Shown here piece by piece: positions 33,497 to 42,676 of a stretch of DNA of 64,000 nucleotides (its first letter is position 1; each line of letters begins with the position of its first letter). The notes beneath the pieces are model-generated. The model saw only the letters and a program-made list of their open reading frames with translations, was not told the origin of the DNA and did not search any database. The stretch comes from Terrabacter sp. 28. GTDB lineage: Bacteria > Actinomycetota > Actinomycetes > Actinomycetales > Dermatophilaceae. The DNA lies in the NCBI GenBank assembly GCA_000955875.1, contig JYOE01000007.1:1-64000 (forward strand). The letters run 5' to 3'. The position numbers were made by a program, and so were the translations under genes.

Positions 33497-35356
33497 TCAG
33501 CGAATGCGGGCGAGGTCGACGGTCCAGACCGGGTTGCCGGGCACGGCCGCGACCCCGTCACCGCTGGCGAAACGCGTCGACGGCTGGAGAAGGGGGACGA
33601 ACGGGCCCCGGTCGTTCATCGCCTGCTGCCAGGCGGCATACGCGATCTGACGGTCGTCACCGATCGAGTCGCGCGCCTTCTGGGTGAGCGAGTCGACCAG
33701 CGGGTCGAGGCCCGGCACGAAGCCGGCGCGCGAGCCGACCAGGCCACCCGGCCCGAAGGCGAGGTAGTTCTCCGGGTCGGGGTAGTCGGGGCTCCACGCC
33801 CACAGGCTGAGGCCCGTGAGGCCGGCGCGGTAGGCGGCGAGCGCTTTCTGGGCCGGCTGCGGGTCGAGTCGGACCTTGATGCCGACCTCGCCGAGCTGCT
33901 TGGCGACCGCGGCGGCGATGGTGCCGGCGGGCAGCCCCTGGATGGGCACGTCGGCGGCATACGTGAGGGGGATCGGCTGGCCCTTGTAGCCCGAGCTGCG
34001 CAGGGCGGCCCGCGCAGCGGTGAGGTCGTGGGCCGGCACGACCGGCAGGGTCACGACGGGGGTGGGGCGGCCGTCGGCGCCGGTGGTCGTGCCGTCGCTC
34101 GGGGTCGTGGGAGAGGCGGTGGCGCCCGCCGCGGCGCCGGCCGAGGACGAGGTCGTCGTGGGCGCGGGGGTGCCGGACGGACCGCTGGTGCCCGACGGGC
34201 CCGTGCCCGTGCCCGTGCCCGACCCGCTCGACCCGCTCGACCCGTTCCCGCCCGTCGCGGCAGGAAGGTCGTCCAAGGCGCCGACGATGCCGGCCGGGAT
34301 GAGGCCGGGCGCGGACGCGGCGCCGGGGACGGCCTGCGCGAGCGCGTCACGGTCGATGCCGCGGCGGATCGCCTCGGCGAAGCGCGGGTTGGCCGTCCAC
34401 GCGTTGACGGCCGCCTTCTGGTCGAGCGCGAGGTAGGTGAGCGTGCTCGACCGCATCGAGGTCACCGTGACCGCCGATGCCGGCGGACGCGCCGTGGCAC
34501 CGTCGGCCTGCGTCGGCGACAGGTCGAGCACGAGGTCCGCCCTGCCGGTGCGGACGGCGTCGAGCTGCTGCGCGGGCGGGAGGTTGCGCACGACGACCGT
34601 GGTGAAGGCGGGGGCGGTGCCGCGCCACATCGGGTTCGCGGCGAGGCGCACCTCGGAGGTGCCGCGCACGCTCTCGATGACGTAGGGACCCGAGCCGGCC
34701 GAGTGCTGCGAGAGGTAGCCGCTGGCCTCGTCGCCGGGCCCGATCGTGCCGCCGTGCGACCTGACCGCGGCGGCGTTGAGGATGCCGAAGGCCGGGTTGG
34801 CGAGGATCGCCGGCAGGGCGAAGTTGGAGCCGGGCGAGGTGAGCGTGAAGGTGCGCTCGTCGACCTTGGTGACGCCGACGGTGCCGAGCATCGCTGCGGT
34901 GGGTCCGCCGAGCCCCTTGGCCCGCTCGATCGTGAAGACCACGTCGTCGGTGGTGACGGGTGTGCCGTCGGAGAAGACGAGGTCCTTGCGCAGCCGCATC
35001 GTCAGCCACTTGCCCTCGGGCGAGATGGTGTACTCGGCCATGCCGGGGACGACCTTGGTCGGGTCGTCGGCGTCGAGGGTCGTCAGCGTCTCGTAGAGCG
35101 CGTGCGTGAGCATCGCTCCGGTGCGGTCGAACTGGCGCGTCGGGTCGAGCGTCGTGTGGTCGTAGACGGCACCGACCACGAGCTGCTTCTGCTGGGTGGT
35201 CGGCGTGGCCGGTGGGGTCGACACCGTGGACGTCGCCGCCGGGGTGCCGCCGGCCGTCGAGGAGGACTGCGCCGTGCTCGTCGTGCAGCCCGCCGCCGCC
35301 AGCGTGAGCACGCCGACCGCCGCCACGAGGGCGGGGCGGGCAGGACGACGACGCAT
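33497..35356 (-). CDS. Peptide-type ABC transporter substrate-binding lipoprotein
   Basis: 619 residues from ATG 35356 behind GAAGGAAG. Signal peptide with lipobox (TLAAAGC), threonine-rich linker, then an SBP_bac_5 fold (YDHTTLDPTRQFDRTGAMLT, VPGMAEYTISPEGKWLTMRL, FSDGTPVTTDDVVFTIERAK) ending with SLWAWSPDYPDPENYLAFGP. About 65 low-complexity residues (Gly/Ser/Thr/Pro) interrupt the middle, around residues 380-445. No permease or ATPase gene is nearby, so it is an orphan receptor that may share a transporter elsewhere. Confidence 0.88.
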   Translation of the reverse strand: MRRRPARPALVAAVGVLTLAAAGCTTSTAQSSSTAGGTPAATSTVSTPPATPTTQQKQLVVGAVYDHTTLDPTRQFDRTGAMLTHALYETLTTLDADDPTKVVPGMAEYTISPEGKWLTMRLRKDLVFSDGTPVTTDDVVFTIERAKGLGGPTAAMLGTVGVTKVDERTFTLTSPGSNFALPAILANPAFGILNAAAVRSHGGTIGPGDEASGYLSQHSAGSGPYVIESVRGTSEVRLAANPMWRGTAPAFTTVVVRNLPPAQQLDAVRTGRADLVLDLSPTQADGATARPPASAVTVTSMRSSTLTYLALDQKAAVNAWTANPRFAEAIRRGIDRDALAQAVPGAASAPGLIPAGIVGALDDLPAATGGNGSSGSSGSGTGTGTGPSGTSGPSGTPAPTTTSSSAGAAAGATASPTTPSDGTTTGADGRPTPVVTLPVVPAHDLTAARAALRSSGYKGQPIPLTYAADVPIQGLPAGTIAAAVAKQLGEVGIKVRLDPQPAQKALAAYRAGLTGLSLWAWSPDYPDPENYLAFGPGGLVGSRAGFVPGLDPLVDSLTQKARDSIGDDRQIAYAAWQQAMNDRGPFVPLLQPSTRFASGDGVAAVPGNPVWTVDLARIR

Positions 35357-35480
35357 GGGCTTCCTTCGAGGACGCCCGGGACGGTGCCGGACGGGACTGC
35401 AGGGGCGCAACGACAGGGGCAGACACTGATGGCAGGTGGCGCCGCGGCAACCCGGTGCACCCCTGCCAGTGCCCCAGAGT

Positions 35481-35891
35481 CTAGCCGCCGCTCGCGGTGG
35501 CCCCGGCCTGCGAGGCGCTCGGCGCCAGCACGAGGTAGGCCTGTGCGAGAAGCACCACACCGATCGCAACCCACTTGCCGACGGGCAGCTCGACGCCGTA
35601 GCGCCAGCGGTCGACGAGCACGAGCCCGACCTGGAGCATGACGACCCAGCCCATCGTGACCAGGGCCAGCTCGGCGTACCGGAGCGACGACGCGTACACC
35701 CAGAAGAGGACGAGGAAGGCGCCCGCGCCGAGCACGAGGGCGCGCACGCTGCCGTTCTCGGCCCACTCCTTGGCGAGGACCGCGCCCACGAGGTCGAGGC
35801 CGGCGAGGCAGACCATCGCGATCGTCGCCACCACGGGGACCGGCCAGGCGTCGGGCGCCTTGATGAGTGGGAAGACGTCGGTGACGCTCAT
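35481..35891 (-). CDS. Four-helix membrane protein
   Basis: 136 residues with four transmembrane helices (about 19-39, 52-69, 76-94, 103-123) and short loops. No known family recognised. ATG 35891. Isolated between the binding lipoprotein and the serine hydrolase, all on the same strand, so possibly co-transcribed with the former. Confidence 0.75.
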   Translation of the reverse strand: MSVTDVFPLIKAPDAWPVPVVATIAMVCLAGLDLVGAVLAKEWAENGSVRALVLGAGAFLVLFWVYASSLRYAELALVTMGWVVMLQVGLVLVDRWRYGVELPVGKWVAIGVVLLAQAYLVLAPSASQAGATASGG

Positions 35892-35982
35892 GGGTGGGCC
35901 CGTCCTTCGGAGCAGGGCCCGCCCCCGCGAACAGGCCTCTCCCTCAGAGGGCGCCGCGGCGCCCGGTGATACGGGCCTGCCG

Positions 35983-36987
35983 TCAGGCTTCGAGGCGCTC
36001 GGCCAGGTGCCGGACGAGCGGCCGTATGCCGTTGCTGGTGTTCGCGACGACGGTCCACGTGAGCGACCGGCTGGGCACGTGCGCCGTGCGTGCCGAGACG
36101 CCGGCGTCGTAGCCGTTCATGACGACGCCGTCGCCGGCGGGCGCGAGCCAGAGGCCGAGGCCGTAGCGGCGCCCGTCCCCGGGGTCGACGCTGCGCGGCC
36201 GCAGCATCTCGGCGACCCAGCGCTCGTCGACGACCCGTCCGCCGACGAAGGCGTCCCACAGCGCGTGGAGGTCGCCGACGGTCGTGTGCACGCCGCCGTC
36301 ACCGCTGCCACGCACGGGCAGGTGCAGCACGTTGGTGCGCAGGCCGTGGTCGTCGAGGTAGCCGCGGGCGACGCTCGCCGGCAGCTCGTCGGAACGGAGG
36401 TATGCCGTGTGCTCGAGTCCCGCCGGCGCGCAGACCCGCTCGGCCAGCACGTCGTGGAACGGCCGCCCGGTCACGCGTTCGACGACCAGGGCCAGCACGA
36501 CGTAGCCGCCGTTGCAGTACGAGAACCGCTCTCCGGCAGCGAACTTCGTCGGGTGACCGCGCAGCGACGGCACGTAGTCGTCGGTCGTCACGAACTCGTG
36601 GACGGGCCTTGTCATGACGTAGTCGGACGGGCCGAAGTCGAGGTCCTCGTCGAGGTAGTCGCCGATGCCGGAGCGGTGCGCGAGGAGGTGCTCGACGGTG
36701 ACGTCGGGCGCGATGTCGGGCAGCTCGTCGCCGAGCAGGTCGCGCACCCGGGCGCCGAGGCCGACGAGGCCGTCGGCCACGAGGCTGACGACGGTCATGG
36801 CGGTGAGGCTCTTCGCGATGCTGGCGACGCCGAACTGCGTGTCGAGCGTGTTCGGCACCTCGAAGGCCCGCTCGGCGAGACCGTGCGCCGAGGCGTGCTC
36901 GGTCACGCCGTCGCGGTCGACGCGGACCACTCCGGAGAAGCCGTGCTCGTCGACGAGCCGCCCGACCATGGCCGTGAGGTCCTCCAC
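35983..36987 (-). CDS. Beta-lactamase-fold serine hydrolase
   Basis: 334 residues, class-C-like fold. Nucleophile motif S-x-x-K in GVASIAKSLTAM (about 54-65), Y-x-N motif in FSYCNGGYVVLALV, a lipase/esterase-typical EHLLAHRSGIGDYLD segment, and C-terminal MNGYDAG in place of the usual H-x-G. Secretion signal absent, so cytoplasmic. Probably an esterase or D-amino-peptidase-like enzyme; substrate unknown. Confidence 0.9.
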   Translation of the reverse strand: MEDLTAMVGRLVDEHGFSGVVRVDRDGVTEHASAHGLAERAFEVPNTLDTQFGVASIAKSLTAMTVVSLVADGLVGLGARVRDLLGDELPDIAPDVTVEHLLAHRSGIGDYLDEDLDFGPSDYVMTRPVHEFVTTDDYVPSLRGHPTKFAAGERFSYCNGGYVVLALVVERVTGRPFHDVLAERVCAPAGLEHTAYLRSDELPASVARGYLDDHGLRTNVLHLPVRGSGDGGVHTTVGDLHALWDAFVGGRVVDERWVAEMLRPRSVDPGDGRRYGLGLWLAPAGDGVVMNGYDAGVSARTAHVPSRSLTWTVVANTSNGIRPLVRHLAERLEA

Positions 36988-37018
36988 CGGCCCAACGTAG
37001 CCCCGGCGCCTCGTGGGG

Positions 37019-37753
37019 TCAGGCGAACTCGGCGACGAACCTCCTGAGCACGTCGTGCGCCGGCGACACGTCGGCCGCCCGCACCGACTCGATGATCGCG
37101 TCCTGCTCGTCGGGCCGGAAGTAGCCCAGGTGCGCGTAGGCGCGGATGCGCTCGACGAACGTCTCGAGCTCGAGCTCGGGATGGAACTGGGTCACCCACG
37201 CGCACGGGCCCACCCGGTAGGCCTGCACGGGGCACGGGTCGCTCGTGGCCACGACGACGGCACCCGGCGGGGGCTCGGTCGCCGCCTCCTTGTGCCCGAC
37301 GAAGGCGGTGAACGTGTCGGGCAGCGCGCGGAAGATCGGGTCGTCGGCAGCGGCGGCGGTCAGGCATACGGTCGTGGAGCCCACGGGCTCGCCGTACGTG
37401 CGGTCCACGACCCCGCCGAGGGCGAGGCTCGTCGCGCCGATGCCGTAGCAGAGCCCGAGGTAGGGCACCTCCCGCTCGACGAGCTCGCCGATGAGCACGG
37501 TCAGCTCCTCCTCGACGCGGCGCTCGGTCGGCGACTTGGAGTCGCGCGGCTCGCTGACGGTGAACGGGCTGCCCCCGAGCACCACCCCGGCGTATGCCGT
37601 CACGTCGAGGGGGAGGAACGCGCCCTGCTCGATGCGCAGGTGCACGACGTCGTCGTCGCCCAGGCCGGTGAGGCGCAGGAACGCCTCGCGCTCCTGCTCG
37701 GCCAGGGCGTCGTCGACGCGGGAGGTGAGCAGCAGGAAGGGGCGGCGGCTCAC
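37019..37753 (-). CDS. Class-I glutamine amidotransferase-like protein
   Basis: 244 residues from GTG 37753, overlapping the previous stop (GTGA). GuaA-type amidotransferase domain: nucleophile elbow LGLCYGIGATSLALGG (Cys near 95), catalytic histidine and glutamate in WVTQFHPELE. Front part VVLGGSPFTVSEP. It may release ammonia for a synthetase or hydrolyse a gamma-glutamyl bond. Last gene of the five-gene operon running from 41844 down. Confidence 0.9.
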   Translation of the reverse strand: MSRRPFLLLTSRVDDALAEQEREAFLRLTGLGDDDVVHLRIEQGAFLPLDVTAYAGVVLGGSPFTVSEPRDSKSPTERRVEEELTVLIGELVEREVPYLGLCYGIGATSLALGGVVDRTYGEPVGSTTVCLTAAAADDPIFRALPDTFTAFVGHKEAATEPPPGAVVVATSDPCPVQAYRVGPCAWVTQFHPELELETFVERIRAYAHLGYFRPDEQDAIIESVRAADVSPAHDVLRRFVAEFA

Positions 37754-38475
37754 GGCAGCAGGTCGTCGAGATACGTCGGCAGCATCTCCCACCAGGTCGG
37801 CCAGTCGTGGTCGTAGGCCGGGCCCCAGTCGTCGACGCGGTTGGGGATGCCCTTGGCGCCGAGCACCTCTGCGACCGCCCACGCCTCGCCCGGGTCCTCC
37901 CACCGGCCGCTGCCCGACGCGAGGATGACCATGCGGTGGCGCAGCGCGTCGAGATCCGGGCCGTCGAGGTCGGGCAGGAAGTGCAGCGGCGAGCTGAAGT
38001 AGAGGTCCTCGGTGAAGCGGCCACCGATGAACTTGTCGACGGCGTACGTGCCGCTCATGCAGACGGCCGAGTCGACGAGGTGCGGGTAGCGGCAGGTGAT
38101 GGCCAGCGCGTTGAAGGCACCGATCGAGGCCCCCGCGACGACGACCGGCAGGCTGCCGCCCACGTCGGAGTGGATCGCGGGGATGACCTCGGAGGCGACG
38201 GCGTCGTGGAAGGCGTTGAAGAGGGCCATCCGGTACTCCGTCGAGCCGACCCGCTCGGCCATCGCCTTGCCGGCGACGCTGTCGCACGAGTAGACCTTCG
38301 CCCGGCCGGCGTCGATGAGCGGCATGAGGTGGGCGATCATCTTGTGCCGCTCGACCTCCTCGGCATCACCGCCCGCGGTGGGGAAGAGCAGCACGGGCAT
38401 CCCGTAGGTGCCCCACCGGGCCACGGTGATGTCCTGGCCGAGACGGTCGGAGTGCCACCGGTCGGTCACCTTCAT
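37750..38475 (-). CDS. Esterase family protein (short form)
   Basis: 241 residues from ATG 38475. Alpha/beta hydrolase of the esterase (PF00756-like) type: VLLFPTAGGDAEEVERHKMI, nucleophile elbow VVVAGASIGAFNALAI (Ser near 116), a late aspartate in GSGRWEDPGEAW, and a histidine in GPAYDHDWPTWWEMLP. Cytoplasmic, no signal. A second, longer esterase is the next gene upstream; together they suggest hydrolysis of an ester or thioester made by the ATP-grasp enzyme in the same operon. Confidence 0.88.
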   Translation of the reverse strand: MKVTDRWHSDRLGQDITVARWGTYGMPVLLFPTAGGDAEEVERHKMIAHLMPLIDAGRAKVYSCDSVAGKAMAERVGSTEYRMALFNAFHDAVASEVIPAIHSDVGGSLPVVVAGASIGAFNALAITCRYPHLVDSAVCMSGTYAVDKFIGGRFTEDLYFSSPLHFLPDLDGPDLDALRHRMVILASGSGRWEDPGEAWAVAEVLGAKGIPNRVDDWGPAYDHDWPTWWEMLPTYLDDLLP

Positions 38476-38503
38476 GGGTTGCCTTCCTTCTGGGTTGCGC
38501 CCG

Positions 38504-39664
38504 TCACTCGTAGACGAACTTCTGGGGTCCGGGGAAGATCCAGGAGAGGCCGTCGCCGAGGCGGTCGCGCCAGTTCTCCCAGTTGTGGCCGTCACGCGCC
38601 TCCGTGTAGCGCACCTTCATGCCGGTGTGGCGGAAGACGGGGACCATCGACCGGTTCGGCGTGATGAGCGGCTCGTAGACGCCGCACGTCATGAAGATGC
38701 GGTCGACGACGGCGGAGGGCTTCTCGCGGAAGCGGTTGACGAACTTCACCACCGGGTCGAAGGCGGGGCCGCCGCCGTGGTCGAAGCCGATGTCGGTGAA
38801 GACGAGCGACGCCGACTGCAGCATGAGCGAGCCGAAGTAGCCCGGGTAGCGCACCGCCGTGGACAGCGACGCGATGCCGCCGAACGAGCTGCCCATGAGG
38901 CAGCGGGCCTCGGGGGTGTCGAAGAGCGGCAGCCGCTGGGTGAGCAGCGGCACGAGCTCGCGCGCGATGAACCGGGCGTGCGGGGCGTGGTTCGGGTACT
39001 CCTTGAGCCGGTCGCGCGGCGGCACGAACACCGCGACGAGCGGATCGACGTCGAGCCGGTGGATGAGGTTGTCGAGCACCGTCTTCATCGCCGCGAACTC
39101 GAGGAAGTCGGTGCCGTCGTGCACGACGAGCAGCGGGTAGCGCTGGGCCCGGTTGAAGCGCGCCGGCAGGTAGATCTGCACCGGCTGGTCGCGGCGCAGG
39201 GCCTTGCTGCGGATCTGCTCCTCGACGAGCGTGCCCGGCCGCGCCTCGGGGTCGAACGCGACCCAGTCGGGCACCCGGTAGCCGATGGCCGCACACACCG
39301 ACGACGAGCCCATGGGGCTGTGCGCGAGCCGCGGGTTGAGCGGGTCGTTGAAGCGCTCGTACTGGTCGCCCTTGCGGATCTCGATCTGGTACTCGACGCG
39401 CGAGCCCTCGGGCAGGACGGTCGTCACCGCCCACAGGTCCGACTCGCCGATCCGCTTGAGCGGCAACGGGTCCGGCAGCCCGACGACGCGGTGACGCACC
39501 CACACCTCGTCGACGTCGCCGCGGTAGAGGAACGTCGCGCGCTCGCCCTCGATGATGGGGCAGCCGAAACGCTCGATGAACCGGTCGATGGCCGGCCCGT
39601 CGAGCGGCAGCCGCTGGCGCAGCTGGTTGACGGCGAGCCGCGCCGTGCGGGCCTGGGTGCTCAC
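38504..39664 (-). CDS. Enterochelin-esterase-like hydrolase
   Basis: 386 residues from GTG 39664, overlapping the upstream stop. The N-terminal immunoglobulin-like domain (ATFLYRGDVDEVWVRHRVVG) seen in Fes-type esterases is followed by a hydrolase domain (PLLVVHDGTDFLEFAAMKTV, elbow CLMGSSFGGIASL, and ARDGHNWENWRDRLG with the catalytic histidine). Fes enzymes open iron-laden siderophores, but no siderophore genes are near, so another ester is likelier. Confidence 0.88.
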   Translation of the reverse strand: MSTQARTARLAVNQLRQRLPLDGPAIDRFIERFGCPIIEGERATFLYRGDVDEVWVRHRVVGLPDPLPLKRIGESDLWAVTTVLPEGSRVEYQIEIRKGDQYERFNDPLNPRLAHSPMGSSSVCAAIGYRVPDWVAFDPEARPGTLVEEQIRSKALRRDQPVQIYLPARFNRAQRYPLLVVHDGTDFLEFAAMKTVLDNLIHRLDVDPLVAVFVPPRDRLKEYPNHAPHARFIARELVPLLTQRLPLFDTPEARCLMGSSFGGIASLSTAVRYPGYFGSLMLQSASLVFTDIGFDHGGGPAFDPVVKFVNRFREKPSAVVDRIFMTCGVYEPLITPNRSMVPVFRHTGMKVRYTEARDGHNWENWRDRLGDGLSWIFPGPQKFVYE

Positions 39665-40602
39665 GCCGCCCCCTCGGTGACGACGGTGCCCGCCGTGGTC
39701 AGCACGCGCGTACCCTCCGGGACCACGGCGCGACCGTCGGCGTCGGTGCTGCCGGGCCCGAGCCGGATCACCGTGCCGGCGTCGAGCGGCACGAGGCGGT
39801 GGGCCGGGAAGCGCGCCGCGAAGACCGCCATGCGCTCGCGGTCGTCGAGGTCGAGGCGGCGCCGGGCGTGGGGCAGCGGCACGAGGCCACGGACGCGCCC
39901 CATCCCGCGGTCGTGCACCTCGGGGGCGGTGATCCCGTGCGGCGCGAAGTCGTGGAAGAGGACGACGGGGTCGCAGACGGCCATCGCCCCGGCCGACCAG
40001 GCGACGACGGGTGTCGAGGCGGGGAACGATACGGCGAAGAGCCGCAGCGTCTCCATGAGCAGGCCGACGTGCCCGCCGGCCACGACGACGGCGGCCGAGG
40101 AGGCGAGCAGCCCGGCGATCTCGGCGCGCTGGGTCGCGAGCGCCGCGCTGCCGCGGAACGCGTCGGTGGCCGCCGTCTGCTCGACGAGCCGGGCCACCTC
40201 GTACGCGTACCAGTCGTCGACGTCACGCAGCGCCTGCAGCGCGGACCGCTCGGCGCCCTCGCCGATGCCGTGCCGCGACGTGCGGTGACGCACCGAGAAG
40301 ACGGTGTCCCACGCCGACTGGAGGCGCAGGCCGTAGAAGGCGCGCAGCTCGTCGTGCCGGGACCGGTGGTCGAGCACGACGGCGCGCAGCCCGTGGTCGG
40401 CCCGCAGCAGCTCGAACGCCCGGCGGTAGAGGCGCAGGTTGACGCCGCGGCCGTCGAGGTGGCCGGCGAGCTCGGCGTCGTCGGACTCGCGCTCCTCCCA
40501 GCCGGAGTTGACCATGGCGATGGGCCCGTCCACGTCGAGCGCGCGCACGGTCGCGCCCACTGTCGTCGTGAACCGCTGGGGCCCGAGCAGTATCGTCGTC
40601 AT
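39661..40602 (-). CDS. S51-peptidase / amidotransferase-like protein
   Basis: 313 residues. Class-I amidotransferase-like fold in which VVVAGGHVGLLMETL and VVAWSAGAMAVCDPV give the G-x-S-A-G-A elbow of the peptidase S51 group (peptidase E, cyanophycinase). A histidine pair follows in HDFAPHGITAPEVHDRG. S51 enzymes cleave after aspartate or degrade cyanophycin. Position between an ATP-grasp ligase and esterases suggests processing of a peptide-like amide. ATG 40602. Confidence 0.75.
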   Translation of the reverse strand: MTTILLGPQRFTTTVGATVRALDVDGPIAMVNSGWEERESDDAELAGHLDGRGVNLRLYRRAFELLRADHGLRAVVLDHRSRHDELRAFYGLRLQSAWDTVFSVRHRTSRHGIGEGAERSALQALRDVDDWYAYEVARLVEQTAATDAFRGSAALATQRAEIAGLLASSAAVVVAGGHVGLLMETLRLFAVSFPASTPVVAWSAGAMAVCDPVVLFHDFAPHGITAPEVHDRGMGRVRGLVPLPHARRRLDLDDRERMAVFAARFPAHRLVPLDAGTVIRLGPGSTDADGRAVVPEGTRVLTTAGTVVTEGAA

Positions 40603-40614
40603 CGAGTACGCGCG

Positions 40615-41844
40615 TCAGCCGGCGTGCACGCGGATGGTGCGGCCGACGTCGTCGAGCATCGCCTTGACGGTGTCGTAGTCGGGGTGGCGCAGCCGCACCC
40701 ACGCGTTGGCCATGTAGCCGGCCTCGACGCCCTGCGTGCCGTGGCCGACCGGCGGGAAGTGGCCGTCGATGACCCACTCGCCGTAGCGCGCCTGGATCTC
40801 GTCGATGCCGCTGTAGCCGGTGATCGACCCGTCACGGTCGGGGCGCAGCGCGACGATGCCGGCGGCATACGTCCGCTTCATCTGCTGCTCGGGGGCGCGG
40901 TGTGTGATGACGTGCGCCCACTCGCGGTAGACGTCGACCTCGTTCGCGGCCGAGTAGACGTCCCACGCGCCGACGCCCGGAGGGCGGCAGCCGATCTCGC
41001 TGAACTTCAGGCCCTTCGGTCCGTAGAACCACTCCATGTGCGTGGCCGACGTCTCGATGCCGAGGGCCGAGATGACGCGGCGGCCCAGCTCGCGCACCTC
41101 CGCGTAGAAGGAGTTGCCGGGCTCGTCGATGCGGTTCGTCGTGATGAACTGCGGCGAGATCCAGCGGTGGCGCATCGCCTCGAGCACGTTGGGGTAGTAG
41201 TGCGTCGCCCAGTCGTGCACGACGCGCCCGTCGAGGGTGATGGTGTCGTAGAACCCCTCGTGACCCTCGACGAACTCCTCGATGGCGATCGACGTCGCGC
41301 CCTCGCGGCCGTACGCCGCCAGCGCGTCCTCGAGCTCCCTGTCGTCGTCGACGCGGACCGTGCCCTGCGCGCCGGCGCCCGCACGCGGCTTGAGGATGAG
41401 CGGGTAGCCCTCGCGCTCGGCGAAGGCCCGGGCCTCGTCGGCGGAATCGACGGCCGCGCTCGACGCGGTGGGCACGCCCGCCTGGCGCAGCGCCTCCTTC
41501 ATCGACGGCTTGTCGCGACACAACCACGTCGTGCGCACGCTCGTGCCGGGGATGCCGCACGCCTCACGCACCTGCGCGGCCGGCATCGTGTGCGCCTCGA
41601 CCGTCGCCTCCAGCGCGTCGATCCAGACCTTGTCCTGGAAGAAGCGCACCGCCTCGACCATCTGGTCGACGTTCGTGACCGACCCGACGCGGTAGTAGCC
41701 GCGCAGCGCCCCGAGGACCTCGTCGCCGAGGTGCCCCTCCTCGGACTCACCGATGCCGTAGACGTTGGCGCCCACCGAGGCGAGCGCGTGCACGAAGCGG
41801 CGCTGGTTCGCCGGGAACGACGGCTCCACGAAGATGATGTTCAC
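40615..41844 (-). CDS. ATP-grasp carboxylate-amine ligase-like enzyme
   Basis: 409 residues from GTG 41844. N-terminal pre-ATP-grasp fold (FVEPSFPANQRRFVHALAS), ATP-grasp domain with YPLILKPRAGAGAQGTVRVD (about 148-167) and AIEEFVEGHEGFYDT, metal-binding LKFSEIGCRPPGVGAWD (glutamate plus arginine). It activates a carboxylate as acyl phosphate and joins it to an amine. First gene of the five-gene operon; the product is unknown and no characterised pathway matches the set. Confidence 0.87.
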   Translation of the reverse strand: MNIIFVEPSFPANQRRFVHALASVGANVYGIGESEEGHLGDEVLGALRGYYRVGSVTNVDQMVEAVRFFQDKVWIDALEATVEAHTMPAAQVREACGIPGTSVRTTWLCRDKPSMKEALRQAGVPTASSAAVDSADEARAFAEREGYPLILKPRAGAGAQGTVRVDDDRELEDALAAYGREGATSIAIEEFVEGHEGFYDTITLDGRVVHDWATHYYPNVLEAMRHRWISPQFITTNRIDEPGNSFYAEVRELGRRVISALGIETSATHMEWFYGPKGLKFSEIGCRPPGVGAWDVYSAANEVDVYREWAHVITHRAPEQQMKRTYAAGIVALRPDRDGSITGYSGIDEIQARYGEWVIDGHFPPVGHGTQGVEAGYMANAWVRLRHPDYDTVKAMLDDVGRTIRVHAG

Positions 41845-41997
41845 CTCGCCGACGCTATCGGTAGGCCTGTGCGGATGCCACGGCTCGCGGTTCGGTGGGT
41901 GTGGCGCGATCTGCGCGGTTTGGGGTGTTCGCGGCCCACGTCGGGGTCAGACTGGAAGCACCGCACCTCGGGCCGACCTCACCCCTCAGGAGCAACC

Positions 41998-42648
41998 ATG
42001 TCGAGCACCGTCCCGGACGCCGCCGCCCCCGACCCGAACCCGCCCGGCCCCGGCGTCACCCGAGGCCGGCACCGGGCCACCCTCGAGGAGTCGCACTGGA
42101 CCATGCCGCTGGTCGCGCTCGGCATCCTGTCGATCGTGCTCGGAGTCCTCGTGCTCGCCTGGCCCGGCGTGACCCTGCTCGTCGTGGCGATCACCTTCGG
42201 GCTCGAGCTCGTCGTCGCCGGCGCGCTGCGCATCTCGACGAGCCGGCTGCTGCCGACCGAGCCCGCCTGGCTCAAGCCGGTGTCGCTGGTCCTCGGTGCC
42301 CTGTCGGTCGTCGCCGGCATCATCTGCCTGCTGCGGCCGGGCACCTCGCTGCTCGTCGTCGCGATCGTCATCGCCGCCGGCTGGCTCTCGGAGGGCGTCG
42401 CCGCCGTGGCACAGGGCGTGCGCGCCGGGCGCAGCGCAACGGCCCGCACGTTCCTCGTCGCGAGCGGCGTCGTCTCGGTGCTCGCCGGCCTCGTCGTCGC
42501 GATCTTCCCCGGCTCGTCACTCGTGCTGCTCGCGCGGCTCGCCGGCGTCATGCTCGTCCTCATCGGCGTCGCCGAGCTCGTCACGGCCTTCATGGCCCGG
42601 CGCGCGGGGACGCCGGGCGCCTCGACCCCGCGGCCTGCGCCGGCCTGA
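41998..42648 (+). CDS. HdeD/DUF308-like membrane protein
   Basis: 216 residues from ATG 41998 (AGGAGCAACC upstream). Six transmembrane helices in three hairpins, each with the family's G-x3-P-x5 type break (LVLAWPGVTLLVVAITFGLE, IICLLRPGTSLLVVAIVIAA, LVVAIFPGSSLVLLARLAGV). HdeD-like proteins are linked to acid or general stress; function here unproven. Divergent from the ATP-grasp operon. Confidence 0.9.
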   Translation: MSSTVPDAAAPDPNPPGPGVTRGRHRATLEESHWTMPLVALGILSIVLGVLVLAWPGVTLLVVAITFGLELVVAGALRISTSRLLPTEPAWLKPVSLVLGALSVVAGIICLLRPGTSLLVVAIVIAAGWLSEGVAAVAQGVRAGRSATARTFLVASGVVSVLAGLVVAIFPGSSLVLLARLAGVMLVLIGVAELVTAFMARRAGTPGASTPRPAPA

Positions 42649-42676
42649 CGGCGCCCCCGCCCGACGGCATACGTGC

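Noticed and set aside
34028..35641. Very long plus-strand open frame of 537 codons
   Set aside because: Arg/Gly/Ala-rich antisense shadow of the binding-lipoprotein gene, which has a signal peptide, lipobox and family motifs.
38408..40288. Plus-strand open frame of 626 codons opposite the esterase genes
   Set aside because: Antisense of three overlapping genes with clear active sites; composition rich in Arg, Val, Asp and Glu, typical of shadows in GC-rich DNA.
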